64,000 bases of DNA, from contig NC_016461.1 in assembly GCF_000226115.1 (NCBI RefSeq), positions 3,472,001 through 3,536,000 on the forward strand, read 5' to 3'. The notes below the pieces were generated by a model, which worked only from the letters and a program-made list of their open reading frames with translations, did not search any database and was not told the DNA's origin. Within the stretch, counting starts at the first letter, position 1. Every line of letters starts with the position of its first letter. This document shows positions 52,728 to 62,923 of the stretch, one piece after another. A program made the translations under genes and the position numbers. The stretch is from Thermothielavioides terrestris NRRL 8126 (taxonomy: Eukaryota > Ascomycota > Sordariomycetes > Sordariales > Chaetomiaceae).

Positions 52728-53344
52728 GCTAACGCAGTGCCGCTGATCACGTTCCATCTGTCGCCCGCCCGTCTCCTTGGCTGCGAGATGCTGTGAGACA
52801 GTCCGCGGGTTGCGCGGAGATGAGGATCGCCGGGCCGCGGTCGGGACTAAAAAGAACTCACAGCTCGAGATCCAGAACACCCTGAACTCCGGGCGAGAAA
52901 ACGTCACGGCTTGAGACCAGGTCAAACATATCAATCAGGGCATCGGATCATATTGGTTGCACCATGCAAAGGAAAAAAAGCTCGAGGATCATCTAACTAC
53001 TATGTGCAACAGTAGTGTTCGCGAGCTAGCAACAACGTATCCCAAAGACAGCTCCTTACAGTCATCGACTGGGCATTCGGACTTAAATATGCATGAAAGA
53101 TTCAACGCCATGCGCCGCAACGCGAGAAACCCCGGCAACAAATTACATAGACCTGACCAGACAAGACCAAACAAGACCATGGCATCACGGCCGGCCAGCC
53201 AGCCAGCCCGCTGTTGCCCCCAAGCGAGCGTCCCAAGCATATCCAATCCCGTCAGCCATGATCATCATGAAAGCTACATGTAGTGTAAACACAACATTCC
53301 CTCATCAACGCCTGAAACACAACCCCGGATTCGTCCTGTCCCAA
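52728..53344. other. Spacer between MITE copy 2 and the kelch gene
   Basis: This 617-bp region is downstream of the kelch gene and presumably contains its 3' UTR. It has a short repeated GACCAGACAAGACCAAACAA stretch near 53154-53173 but no gene. Confidence 0.55.
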
Positions 53345-56300
53345 TCACGACCGCCTCTCCGGACTGCTGGCCGGGCTGCCGTCGCGGCTCCGCGACTCGA
53401 TGCTCTCCACCATCTCGCGCACCCTCGTCCGCGGCCGCTCCATGCGCACCTCCTCGGCGGTAAGGAGCGTCGGCGTCGTCACAGTGGAGGCCCGCAGTGA
53501 TGGCGTCGGGGAGACCCCCACGGGCGACTCCAGGCCCCCAGTGGAGAGTTGGTTGGCAGCCTCGGCCTCGCTCCGATGGTCTGCCGTCGGCTCGAGCTGC
53601 TGCGGTGGCCGCAAGCCGACTCCTTCTGTCTCCTCTTCTCGTAGCCCTTCGACCGGCCGCTCACCGTGCGCGGGCGAGATCGACGCCCTGCCGTCAGCGC
53701 CCGCGCCAGCATCGGCCCCGGTACGGGCCGAACTGCTGCAGTCCTCGTCGTCGGGATCCACAATCAGCACGCTCTCCTCCCTCTCGATCTCGGCATTCAC
53801 CACGCGCAGCGGCTCCCGCGGCACCGTGAACATGATCTGCACTGTCCGCTGCTCCGCGGCGCGCTCGATGTCCCTGTCCCAGTCGTCCTCGTCTCCCTCC
53901 GCGCCGCCCAACCACGCCTCCCGGCCCTGCCTCCGCCTCTGCAATCCACCCCCTCCTGTTCCTCCCTCACCCCCGAACAGCCGCCCGTCATAGTCCGAAC
54001 TGCTCCACAGCAGGCCCTCCCGCGTCGGACTGCTGCTGCCCACATCCTCGTGGCTGCCGCGGCCCGACTCGGGCGTGCTGCTCCCGCCGCTGAACACCCG
54101 CTTCAGACTCCCCAGCCAGCTCCGCCGCGGCTTGCTCTTGCTCGGGCTGCCGGGGACGAACTCCCAGTCTGCCTCGTCTGCGTCCCCCGCCTGCCCAGAA
54201 GCACCACCACCGCCACTATTACTGGCTCTATCATTACTACCGCCACCCATTAGCAACCCGGGCCCCTCCGCCCGCAGCGCAGCAAAATTCGACCGCGCCG
54301 TGCTGTAGCTCAGACTGCCCCCGGACCCGGAAGAAGACGACCCCGACGAGGCAGCGTGCGACTGCGCGCTGGACCTGCCGCCGGGCGCTTCCCCGGCCCC
54401 CAACCCACCGCCACCAGCACCACCCCCAGCAGCACCACCACCTCCACCACCAGCAGCACCACCACCAGCAGCACCACCACCAGCAGCAGCCGAAGCAGCT
54501 GCCGAAGAAGAAGCAGAAGCAGAAGCAGCCAGCGTCGTCCGCAGCCGGGAGAGGAGCACGCGGTCCTCGGGCGCCGCGCCGCGCACGAAGCTGAACGCGC
54601 TGCGCTCCGACAGGTTGCTGCCCGTGCGGCCGTCGTCGGAGGCCGACGAAGAAGAAGAAGAGACTAATGACGGGGCGGCGGAGGACGAGACGGGGGGGCG
54701 CCGGGCCGCGCCTCCGCCCGTCGCTGCTGCCCCTGCCGCTCCCGCGGAGGAGGCGGTGCGGCCTGGTCCTTGCGTCGTGGTCATCGTCGTGGGGAAGAGG
54801 GCGTGCGGGTCGGAGGCGTCGACGTCGCTTACCCAGACCTGGACGTCGGCGTCTTGGTGCTGGCCGGTTCCGGCTTGTTGCTGTGGCGCGGCCGGGGGCG
54901 GCGGGGTCGGCGAGTGCGAGGTGCGCGGGCTGGGGTGGCTGCTTGGCGGAGGGAAGAGGCCGCCGACGGGGGTGTGGGCGGTGGTGGGTGTTAGGAAGGG
55001 GTCGTCATCATCGTCGTCGTCGGCGGCAGCATCGTCATCGTTGTTGTTGTTGTTGTTGTTGTTGTTGTGAGTGCTGGTGTCGCGCTCGTCTTTGTCCGGG
55101 CTGAGGGGGTGGTGGCCCGCGGCGAGGTCGCCGTCTTCGTCTTCGTCTGCTTCGTAGATCGGCTCGATGCGGTTCGGCGCGCGGGAGAGGGGGGTGAAGT
55201 CGTAGGCGCTGCCTGTGGTCGGCTGGTAGAGGCCTCTGGCCGCTCTGGGCCTGCCGGATAAGCCAGATGAAGAAAGTGGGCGCGGTGGGATGTACAGCGA
55301 GTTTCCGCCCCTCGCGCCGCCGCGGAGCGTCTCGTAGCCGAGCGAGCGCCGGCCCTGGGTGTAGGGGTCGTGGCCGCCAGTGTACCATTCTCGCGCGGCG
55401 GCGGCCGTCCAGGGGAAGATGCCCGCGCTGTGGTCGCGCTCCAGCATCTCGTCGTCTTCGCCGATGGCGCGGGGCAGGGAGCCGTTCACGCCAACCCCCT
55501 GGGCCAGGCCGCGGAGCGCCTCGTCACGCGCTGCGCGCCGCTGTTGTTTGCGGCGGAACCAGCGGAGGCCGAGCCCGGCGAGAACCAGCAGGACGAGCAG
55601 GCCAACGCCGAGACCAACTCCCAAGCCGATCTTCCTCTGCAGTGACGAGTCGTCCGACCTGCTGCTGCCACTGCCATCCGTACTTGACCCCGGCGGCGAA
55701 CCAGTTCCACCGCCGCCGCCGTCGCTGCCGCCGTCGCTGCTGCCACCGCTCTTACTTGTCCCCGCCAACGGACTGACATACTCATCCGACCAGGTCATGC
55801 TCGTAATGTTGTAAAACATGCGCCCGCCACCCCCAACCACCTGCCGTCTCTTGACCCCTCCTCCCGCTCCCGCGGCCGAGATCTCATACCCCCCATACAC
55901 CATCATCACATTCCCGGGCAGGAGCGCCGCCCCATGCCCGTACACCCCTTTCCCCTCCCCGCCTGGCTGACCAGGAGGCACCTCCCACACCCAACCACTC
56001 AGCCCGACGCCCACGCGCAGCACAACCAGCTGCGGCTCCGCCGGCGTGCCCACGTCGCCGACCCAGCCGCCGTACACCACCAACCGCGTGCCATCCGCGC
56101 TCAGCACCGCCGTGTGCCCGGACCTGCTGTCCACCGCGGTCACCGCCGCCGCAGCGCCGGCGTCGTTCCCGCGCCGATGCAGGACAGCCAGCTCCGTGTT
56201 CCGGCCGTCGTCCCCGGCCGCAGAAGCCGACGACGAGGAGGGCGCGGGCGGCGGCGCAATGCCGACAAACGCCCACGTCTCCTCGGGCAGCGACCACAGC

Positions 56301-57289
56301 GCGGCGGTGCTCATGTTGACGAACGCGCCGCGCGTGTGCCCGCCGAGCAGCACGTGTGTCGTCTGCTGCGTGACCAGCCCCGCGGCGCCGCCGGCTTCTG
56401 CTTCTGCTTCACTGCCTCCGTTGTTGTCGGCGGCGGTGGCGGTGAGGTTGGTGATGGAGGGCGGCAGCTCGGTGAGCGTGAAGCCTGCCTCTGCCACGGG
56501 CGGTTGCTGGCCGGTGGGGAGGGCGTAGGTCAGGGTGTAGGAGGAAGAGGACGTGCCCGGGGAGAGGCGGAGCATGCGGTTGGAGTAGGTTGCGGCGGAT
56601 TGCCAGGTTGAGGGGGACGCGGGGGACGAGGCGTTGGCGGAGGGGCACATGCCGCCGTAGAGATAGAGCGTCGGGGGCGAGAGGACGGGGCTGAGCTGGG
56701 CGGAGAAGCTGAGGGCGCCACCGAGGTGGTAGGGCCCGCTTTGCGCGTCGTCCCAGTCCGCGGACGGGGTGATGGCGTGCTGGGTCCATTCTGCGGCTGG
56801 GCCGGGGGTGTATGTCCAGAGGGACGAGGAAGAGCCGGCAGAGCAGTCGCCGGCAACGACCGCGATGGTCCCGTTGGGGAGAAGTATGGGAGCAAACGTG
56901 GTGGAGCTGCCGCCGTCGGGGGAGAGGAAGGGGAGCGTGGCGGTGAGCTTGGTCGGCTGCAGCGAGGCGGCGTGGATTGTTGAGGAGATGTTGACGGCCA
57001 GGAAGTCGACGGCGTTCGGGTCGTCGCCGGCCGGGGCGAAGATGTAGGCGACTGAGCCGTCCGTGCCACTGCCGCCAGAAGGCAGGAGGATGGTTGTGGG
57101 CACGTAAGGCAGCGTCGGGTCGGCGCATGCGCATGCTGCCAGACCGAGAGCCGCAAAAGCAAGCGCCGTCAGCGCTGATGCCCGGGGCCGAACACGGCGA
57201 CCCGGTCGCGGCCAGATGAGTGGCCTCCAGGAGTATGGCGGCCGAGGGCCGGCCCGGGGAGGGACTGCGGCACTCCCTGGCAGCGGCAT
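53345..57289 (-). CDS. Kelch beta-propeller protein with one transmembrane helix
   Basis: Single exon, 1314 aa, taking ATG 57289 (MPLPGSAAVPP), which is followed by a basic region and a hydrophobic leader (SALTALAFAALGLAACACA, about 38-56). The open frame continues upstream to 57550, but that part resembles no signal sequence. The extracellular part (about 57-540) has kelch-like blades: TLYLYGGMCPS, THVLLGGHTRGAF, RLVVYGGWVGDVGTP and NVMMVYGGYEIS, so a galactose-oxidase-type propeller is likely. No oxidase active site could be recognised. A transmembrane helix lies at about 550-573 (LGVGLGVGLLVLLVLAGLGL), followed by RWFRRKQQRRAARDE. The cytosolic tail of over 700 residues is low complexity (Ser, Ala/Gly, Asp runs) with a short ordered patch near the end. 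It is probably a plasma-membrane or vacuolar surface protein; function unknown. Confidence 0.8.
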   Translation of the reverse strand: MPLPGSAAVPPRAGPRPPYSWRPLIWPRPGRRVRPRASALTALAFAALGLAACACADPTLPYVPTTILLPSGGSGTDGSVAYIFAPAGDDPNAVDFLAVNISSTIHAASLQPTKLTATLPFLSPDGGSSTTFAPILLPNGTIAVVAGDCSAGSSSSLWTYTPGPAAEWTQHAITPSADWDDAQSGPYHLGGALSFSAQLSPVLSPPTLYLYGGMCPSANASSPASPSTWQSAATYSNRMLRLSPGTSSSSYTLTYALPTGQQPPVAEAGFTLTELPPSITNLTATAADNNGGSEAEAEAGGAAGLVTQQTTHVLLGGHTRGAFVNMSTAALWSLPEETWAFVGIAPPPAPSSSSASAAGDDGRNTELAVLHRRGNDAGAAAAVTAVDSRSGHTAVLSADGTRLVVYGGWVGDVGTPAEPQLVVLRVGVGLSGWVWEVPPGQPGGEGKGVYGHGAALLPGNVMMVYGGYEISAAGAGGGVKRRQVVGGGGRMFYNITSMTWSDEYVSPLAGTSKSGGSSDGGSDGGGGGTGSPPGSSTDGSGSSRSDDSSLQRKIGLGVGLGVGLLVLLVLAGLGLRWFRRKQQRRAARDEALRGLAQGVGVNGSLPRAIGEDDEMLERDHSAGIFPWTAAAAREWYTGGHDPYTQGRRSLGYETLRGGARGGNSLYIPPRPLSSSGLSGRPRAARGLYQPTTGSAYDFTPLSRAPNRIEPIYEADEDEDGDLAAGHHPLSPDKDERDTSTHNNNNNNNNNDDDAAADDDDDDDPFLTPTTAHTPVGGLFPPPSSHPSPRTSHSPTPPPPAAPQQQAGTGQHQDADVQVWVSDVDASDPHALFPTTMTTTQGPGRTASSAGAAGAAATGGGAARRPPVSSSAAPSLVSSSSSSASDDGRTGSNLSERSAFSFVRGAAPEDRVLLSRLRTTLAASASASSSAAASAAAGGGAAGGGAAGGGGGGAAGGGAGGGGLGAGEAPGGRSSAQSHAASSGSSSSGSGGSLSYSTARSNFAALRAEGPGLLMGGGSNDRASNSGGGGASGQAGDADEADWEFVPGSPSKSKPRRSWLGSLKRVFSGGSSTPESGRGSHEDVGSSSPTREGLLWSSSDYDGRLFGGEGGTGGGGLQRRRQGREAWLGGAEGDEDDWDRDIERAAEQRTVQIMFTVPREPLRVVNAEIEREESVLIVDPDDEDCSSSARTGADAGAGADGRASISPAHGERPVEGLREEETEGVGLRPPQQLEPTADHRSEAEAANQLSTGGLESPVGVSPTPSLRASTVTTPTLLTAEEVRMERPRTRVREMVESIESRSRDGSPASSPERRS

Positions 57290-58230
57290 CGCTGTTCTCA
57301 GGAAAGCAAAGACTGGATCTGGGGCAGGAATGGAGGCTGTCGACGGCAGGCCGCGATCAGTGGTCGCCTTGCCTAGCTCCGCATTCCCGTCCCCCTGGTT
57401 GCTGTTCGCCGGAAAGCCAGCGAGGAATGACAGCGTGTCTTTCGTGTTGCCGGGAATGTGCTGTCGATGGACCAGCCCTGGAATGGCACAATGGCACACA
57501 GCAGGGCCAACACGAGAAGACCAGGGATAGTTAAGTAATAATAAAATCAATGCATCATGAGGTCAAGTTAGCGGTAGGCCAGCAGATGCGCGATGATCTG
57601 GCACCAGACCGACTGGACGGGAAGAGACAGGGCACACGGTTCACGGCAGGCAGGGAAGACACGGGGCAAAAGTGGGATGCATGGCCCTTTGATGAGGGGT
57701 CGACTCTGGGGGAGGGGGGCGAGCGGGGAATGTCAACAAACGGGTCATCCCCTCTCACACCGGGACACCGACGCTCCGATGCAAGCGGCGTGGTCAGCAG
57801 AACGCCGCCGTCTCTGCGACATTGGCAAACTTGTAACGTTACCGCCATTGGAGGCGGCCTTCTGGATTGACCGAGCCTTATCCTGATATGTCAGGTTCCA
57901 TTGAGTGGGTGTGCGCGGCCGGGGCGGAGGCTGTTGCCACGGCAACACCTGTTGGTGTGGTGAACACCAGCCTCGTTGGGGTAACACAGCATGAGCAAAT
58001 GCAGCAAACGATCATTGAAGATGGGAGTGAGCAGAACATTGAGGCCAAAAGTGATTTTGAGGCATTTCGACCGTAATCGCAATCGGGTCTCAAAAAAAAA
58101 AAAAAAAAAATGAGCCAAAATCACATAAACCTTGATCTAATTCGGAGACATTGCAAGAACCAGAACGGGAAGCGACTTCTTCTAAATGACACAGCAGGAC
58201 CTACATAAAAAGGAGACCATCTACAAACCC
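57290..58230. other. Spacer upstream of the kelch gene, with A19 run
   Basis: This 941-bp region lies between tandem minus-strand genes. An uninterrupted A19 run at 58092-58110 (T19 on the gene strand) lies 120 bp beyond the stop of the upstream gene. No open frame is credible. Confidence 0.6.
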
Positions 58231-59820
58231 TCACACTCCCTGCGCCCTCCCTCGTTCCACCCGCTCTTTCATAGCAAGCAGCTCCCTCCTGAGCACCTCC
58301 AGCTCGTCGCACAGCGCCTCCTCCCTCTGCACCGCGGCATCCCTCTCGCGCCGGGCCTCCTTGGCCTCCCTCTCGGCCTTCAGCGCCCTCTCGCGCTGGG
58401 TGTGCACCTGGGCGGCCAGGGCGCGCTCGTCCTCGCCGACGGCGAGCATCAGCGCGTCGCGCGTCTTGGCCAGCCACTCGTTCTGGCGGGCCAGCAGGGC
58501 GGCCTGGGCGCGGGCGTCGTCGGCCTCGGCGCGGAGGCGCAGGTTCTCCAGCTCGGCGCGCTGGGCGGCCTCGAGGCGGGCCGTGTAGCGCTTCTCCAGC
58601 TCGGTCGCGCGGGCGGGGAACTTGGGCTGCGGGCAGGCGACGACGGTCGGCTGCGCCTCGAGCGCGCGCGTGTGCGCCACCCCCGGGTGGTGCTCCCAGG
58701 CCGGCAGCACGAAGAGGGTGCTCTGCCGGCCGCGGCCGGCCAGCCGGTAGAAGCGCGTGACCAGGTCGACCGGCACGATGCCGCGCGCGTAGTCGCGGCC
58801 GCCGCGCTCGCGCTGCCACACGCGCTCGCCGGCCGCGCCGTTGCGCCGCCACACCTGCTCGCGCGCCTGCGCCAGCGCCTCCTGCTTGTCGAGCAGCTGG
58901 TGCACGTAGGCGAACACGTCGTCGCCCGCGTTGACCAGCACCCAGCGGTCCTGCGGGTAGGCGATCTCGCGGCCGACCGAGCGGGCGTCCGGGCCGAGCG
59001 CGCTGAGGTGCTGGTGCGGCACGGCGGCCTCGCCGGCCAGCGCGTCCAGCGCGTTGCCGTAGGCGCGCTCCAGCTCGTGCATGCGCGCCACCAGGTGCTG
59101 CGTGAAGAGCAGCCACTGGCCGAGCAGGCTGTTGCGCGCGTTGGCCAGGTCCGTGTTCTCCGCGTCCGCGGCCGGCGGGTTGGGCAGCAAGCTCATCAGC
59201 CCGCCCGTGCTGCTGAACTCGTGGTCGAGGCGCTCCAGGCAGGCGTTGGCGTGCATGATGAGCGCGTGGTGGTTGGCGTAGGGCTTCTGCTTCTCGCCCT
59301 TGCCGCGCGGCTTGGTCTCGGCGAAGGGGCAGTGGTAGGTGGTGCCGTGCGCCTCGTGCCGCCCGCGCACCTCGTTCACGAGTGCCATCAGCGGCTTGTG
59401 GTGGTCCGGGTCGTCGTTGGTGTAGGGCACGGACAGGTCGGTGAGGAAGTCGAACGCGTCGTTGAGCTCGTATTTGATCGCCAACGGGTCGTCCGCGGCC
59501 TCGCCCGCCCCCCTTCTCCCGCCGGCGGCGATCTCGCCCGACTTCAGGGTCGGGTTCAGCGCGTGGATGAGCACGCACAGGGACTGAGCGTGCTGCTTCA
59601 GCGCCAGCAGCGTGGGCGGCACGCCGTGGGTGGACAGATAGCCGCAGTTGACATGGCGCAGCAGGCCGTCGTTGACGTCGGCCTCGTGTAGGCGCGACCA
59701 CTGCGAAAAGTAGGGCAGGGCGAAATCAGTGCCTTTGATGTAGCCCCTCTGGGCGGCGTGGTCGTCGTCCTCGTGCTCTGCCAAGTGCGCCGGCACAGCT
59801 TTCAGGTTGAGGTTGGCCAT
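58231..59820 (-). CDS. Unknown protein with C-terminal coiled coil
   Basis: Single exon, 529 aa, from ATG 59820 (AAAATGGCC). I do not recognise the family. Residues 1-385 look globular: FALPYFSQWSRLHEADVNDG, the YLSTHGVPPTLLALKQHAQS block, DAFDFLTDLSVPYTNDDPDH and IVPVDLVTRFYRLAGRGRQS. They have few cysteines, no signal peptide and no membrane segment. From about 390 to the end the sequence is a strongly charged Ala/Glu/Arg/Leu heptad-rich coiled coil (FPARATELEKRYTARLEAAQ onward). The absence of introns, high GC and continuous codon bias support a real gene. A cytosolic structural or scaffold role is inference. The equally long open frame on the opposite strand is a GC-bias shadow. Confidence 0.75.
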   Translation of the reverse strand: MANLNLKAVPAHLAEHEDDDHAAQRGYIKGTDFALPYFSQWSRLHEADVNDGLLRHVNCGYLSTHGVPPTLLALKQHAQSLCVLIHALNPTLKSGEIAAGGRRGAGEAADDPLAIKYELNDAFDFLTDLSVPYTNDDPDHHKPLMALVNEVRGRHEAHGTTYHCPFAETKPRGKGEKQKPYANHHALIMHANACLERLDHEFSSTGGLMSLLPNPPAADAENTDLANARNSLLGQWLLFTQHLVARMHELERAYGNALDALAGEAAVPHQHLSALGPDARSVGREIAYPQDRWVLVNAGDDVFAYVHQLLDKQEALAQAREQVWRRNGAAGERVWQRERGGRDYARGIVPVDLVTRFYRLAGRGRQSTLFVLPAWEHHPGVAHTRALEAQPTVVACPQPKFPARATELEKRYTARLEAAQRAELENLRLRAEADDARAQAALLARQNEWLAKTRDALMLAVGEDERALAAQVHTQRERALKAEREAKEARRERDAAVQREEALCDELEVLRRELLAMKERVERGRAQGV

Positions 59821-60789
59821 TTTGCTGACTTGTCTCGTCGACGCTGCTGTCGTCTGACTGGCGGTAGCTTGGCCGAGTCGAGGACCAAGAGAGATCGTGT
59901 CTCAGCGAGAGACGCCATCTTTTCTCTGTTTTGCTGCTCTCTTCACAAGGCAAGCTGGAATGCTCATTGTGATGGGATGCCGGTTGAACCGGCCGCGTTC
60001 GGCAAGCCCAGGAACGGGTCTGCTAGGCATGGCCGACCTTGGACAAAGGAACAGACCACCGCCCTTGCCGACGGAAACGGCAGGTTACAAAGAAATCACA
60101 GGCCATTGTTTGGTTACTGAGCCGGCGCCACTGCAAATCTGAGGCTTTGGCCGTGGCTGAGGGCAAACATTCACTGGTACGTAGGTAGCTTGTGGACGAG
60201 GTCCCAGGTCGCGCGTTTACAACGAACGTCACCGGATACACAATGATGGCGAGACAGCGCACATCCCCAGAATGGGGATGCACAAACGGGCAGCCTGGCA
60301 CGGTCTGACGATGAGACAGGTCTTGTTCAGAGGCTGCTTGCATTGTGGAAAGAAGCGCTTGGCGCACAGTGCCAGGAGTACAATAAACAACGCGAGGCCA
60401 GCCAACAGTCAGGTCGGCCGAGCGCTCCATTGCCTCAATCGGAATGCCGAGGCGATCATGCCTGGCCAGCCGAACAGCGGCTTGAAGATCAGCAGGCCCA
60501 AGGCAAGGTGCATACAGTACAGTGCACAGTCACACTAAGATACTGCGTAATTGCCAGTGGGAAAATCTGGACCCTGCTTGTCCTTGTGGTAGGTGGGGCC
60601 CACAATGAGCCTTGCCCCACCTTTCTCTCCAGCCAGACCACTTTCCCCCACCACATCCACCACACTGCATCCCACGCAGATCTGTTGCAGCCATCCAATA
60701 TCTGCAGCTACTTTCCCGCTTGAGCACCGGATGCTATTCTCAGACTTGGACGGCTTCTCTGTCTTTGCATCTGCACTCGACAGCATCGT
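59821..60789. other. Spacer at the edge of the right-hand accessory region
   Basis: This 969-bp stretch lies upstream of the coiled-coil gene. Short open frames only. TACGTAGGTAGC at 60178-60189 belongs to the dispersed TAGGTA-type motifs. No gene is supported. Confidence 0.5.
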
Positions 60790-62165
60790 CTGTCGTCCTT
60801 GATGTCCTCCCTAGACAGACAAGAGGACAGGTGTGCACACTCGAGGAGGGAACGTCTTGGACTCGGGTGGCAGATGATGAAGGCCGACTTAGGGATCAAC
60901 TGCAAGCAGGTATGGCCAGGCGCTTCGATTATATCGCTTCTTACTGATAAATAAATGTGTTAGGTTTTGGCATCTCGCAGCACTCCCAGTTCCGACATGG
61001 CGTCAGGAGAATTTGCACTCAGCTCACCAGCCTATCGGATAGTGATCCACAGCTTGCCGCCCTCCGGCATATCGTCGAATCTATTTGCAAGGATTTCGAC
61101 TTCATCCTTGTCGTCTGCCGGATATTGCCATCCTCTGACAATCTCCAAACTACGCAAGAGATGAGAAATGGAGACGGTGCAAGCAACAGCAGAGATCGAT
61201 TTTGCGGCTTTTACCGCAAACACTCGACGTTGAAGAGATGATCCTGAGCGGCATCTCAGCTGTGGATGGCGACGCCCTTCTCGATGCGATCTGCCGAGGC
61301 GTCAACAGACGGGAGGGACGCTGCCTTGTGGTTAGTGTCTCCCCCGACCGCCTGGCCAGGACCGAAGAAGTATGCGATGGCCTTCTCGAAATCCTTGGGC
61401 CAAAGCATGCTGCGGCCTACACGAGGCGATCTCCGAATGGATTGAGCACAACACGGCTCTTCGCCGGGAAGAGTTTGAACTTGTGGGCCGAGTCGGCAGC
61501 CCCAGGACGAAGTCTCAAGCCATCAAGACCTTAGGTGTAGCTGCCAGGCCACACACTGCACCTGTCCGGACATCTGCGCTTGCTCCTGCACACATTGGCC
61601 AAATCAGTGTTTAGGACAGCTCCCCGACGGGTCACCTTGCGGCAGACCTGCTCGCCTTGGTGGAAAGCTCTGCCGCAAGTGCGAAAAGGAGAGGAGCCCT
61701 CTCCAGATCTGTCAAACCGAGGGCTGCGGTCGCAAGTCGCACGGGAGGAGAAGGTTCTGCCACATCCACCGGAAGGAAAAGAGCCGGCCTTGAAAGAAGT
61801 GTCAGTTTGAGGGCTGCACGAACATGATTGGTAGTATGGGCAAGTACTGCAGATACTTGGCGCGCCAGGCCAAGCACGATCGCACTGGGGTGCCTGCCAA
61901 GCGGAAGCTACCTGCTAACGGCAGGTGTCAGTTCGAGGACTGCAGTAACAAGGTCCGTGGGCGCAAGTACTGCAGGACCAAGTGTTCCAGGCCAAGCGGA
62001 AGCAAGTGGAAGAGCTCTTCTTTGAGAATAGGAGGGAGGAGAGGAGGTCGAGGCAAAGGACAGGAGTGCAATCTAGGCGGACAACGGGTCGGCTTGGATC
62101 AGCTCGAGCCAAAGATGAGGTCTTGCATTTTGAAGTGTAATGTTAGTTTGTGTAAAAAACCATGA
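60790..62165 (+). pseudogene. Decayed cysteine-rich (zinc-finger-like) gene
   Basis: Coding-like segments in all three plus frames line up in order. (1) VCTLEEGTSWTRVADDEGRL splices over a 54-nt intron (60910-60963, GTATGG...TTAG, CTGAT branch) into GFGISQHSQFRHGVRRICTQ. (2) METVQATAEIDFAAFTANT; (3) VEEMILSGISAVDGDALLDA; (4) AISEWIEHNTALRREEFELV. (5) A cysteine array from 61612: CLGQLPDGSPCGRPARLGGK, then fingers CQTEGCGRKSHGRRRFCHIH, CQFEGCTNMIGSMGKYC and CQFEDCSNKVRGRKYC, with a stop (TGA) between the first two. At least three frame switches plus one stop make a functional product unlikely, unless undetected introns explain some of them. The spacing C-x4-C-x9/10-C-x2/3-H/C suggests small zinc knuckles. 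No name can be given. Confidence 0.5.
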
Positions 62166-62923
62166 AAAGGCAGAACGTCATGAAACCGAAACAAGTCTGC
62201 TGCGGTTCAGGTGGCATCGCAGGGAAGAGGCAAGCCATGTCCGCCCAATTTACATGCTGAATCCTTTGGTTGGGTGGGCCGGAAGAGTTACCAAAAGCTT
62301 GCGCAAAAGAGCGCAGAAAGAGGGGACCGCCTGTGGAAGTCGAGACCGGATCTGCATCTTGGCCACGATCTGCAAGACGCATGACCCAATCGTCGATCAG
62401 GAAAACAAGATCAAGCCAAACAATCAATACTGTGTACACTCTGCACTGCAAGAGACCGGGTGTTGAGATTGGATTGAGAACAGAACTCTCTACCTGCAAC
62501 GAGTTACCTGCTGAGCAAAAAAGAAGAAAAGAAGAAAAAAGGAAGAAGAAAAGAAGAAAAAAGGAAGATAAAAAGAAGAAAAAAGGAAGATAAAAAGAAG
62601 AAAAAAGGAAGATAAAAAGGAAAAAAAGGAAAAAAGAAAAAAGAAAAAAAGAAATAAGGGAAAAATGGAAAAGGGAAAAGAGGGAAAAATGGAAAAGGGA
62701 AAAGAGGAAAAAAAAGGAAAAGGAAAAGAGAGGAAAAAAGAAAAAAAGAAAAATAGGAAAAAGAATAAAGGGAAAAAAAGAAAAAAGGAAAAAGAAGAAG
62801 AGAAAATAGAAAAAAATAAGAAAGCAAAGGAAAAGAAGAAAAATAAAAGAATATAAAAAAAAGGAGAAAAAAAAAAAAAAAACAGCTCGATATTGCAGAG
62901 CTGAGCACAATCGCAAAGCTTGG
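62166..62923. other. Spacer dominated by a homopurine tract
   Basis: The region contains a purine tract (62515-62882), almost pure A and G with rare T. It then has 40 bp of mixed sequence leading into MITE copy 3. The long minus-strand open frame here is poly-Phe/Ser translated from the tract and is not a gene. Confidence 0.7.
62515..62882. repeat. Homopurine (A/G) low-complexity tract with 22-bp repeat
   Basis: About 370 bp of AAAGAAGAAAAAAGG-type sequence. A 22-bp unit containing GGAAGATAAAAAGAAG recurs three times at 22-bp spacing (starts 62563, 62585 and 62607). Such tracts can form triplex or bent DNA and are typical of strand slippage. Confidence 0.85.

Noticed and set aside
58092..58110. 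A19 run as the tail of a retroposed gene
   Set aside because: No target duplication and no processed-gene sequence 5' of it were found; a simple homopolymer is the better reading.
58186..59691. 501-codon open frame on the plus strand
   Set aside because: Antisense of the coiled-coil gene. Leu/Val/Gly/Arg-biased composition comes from GC-rich third positions.
62143..62916. Phe/Ser-rich 257-codon minus-strand frame resembling a membrane protein
   Set aside because: Translation of the purine tract; no gene features.
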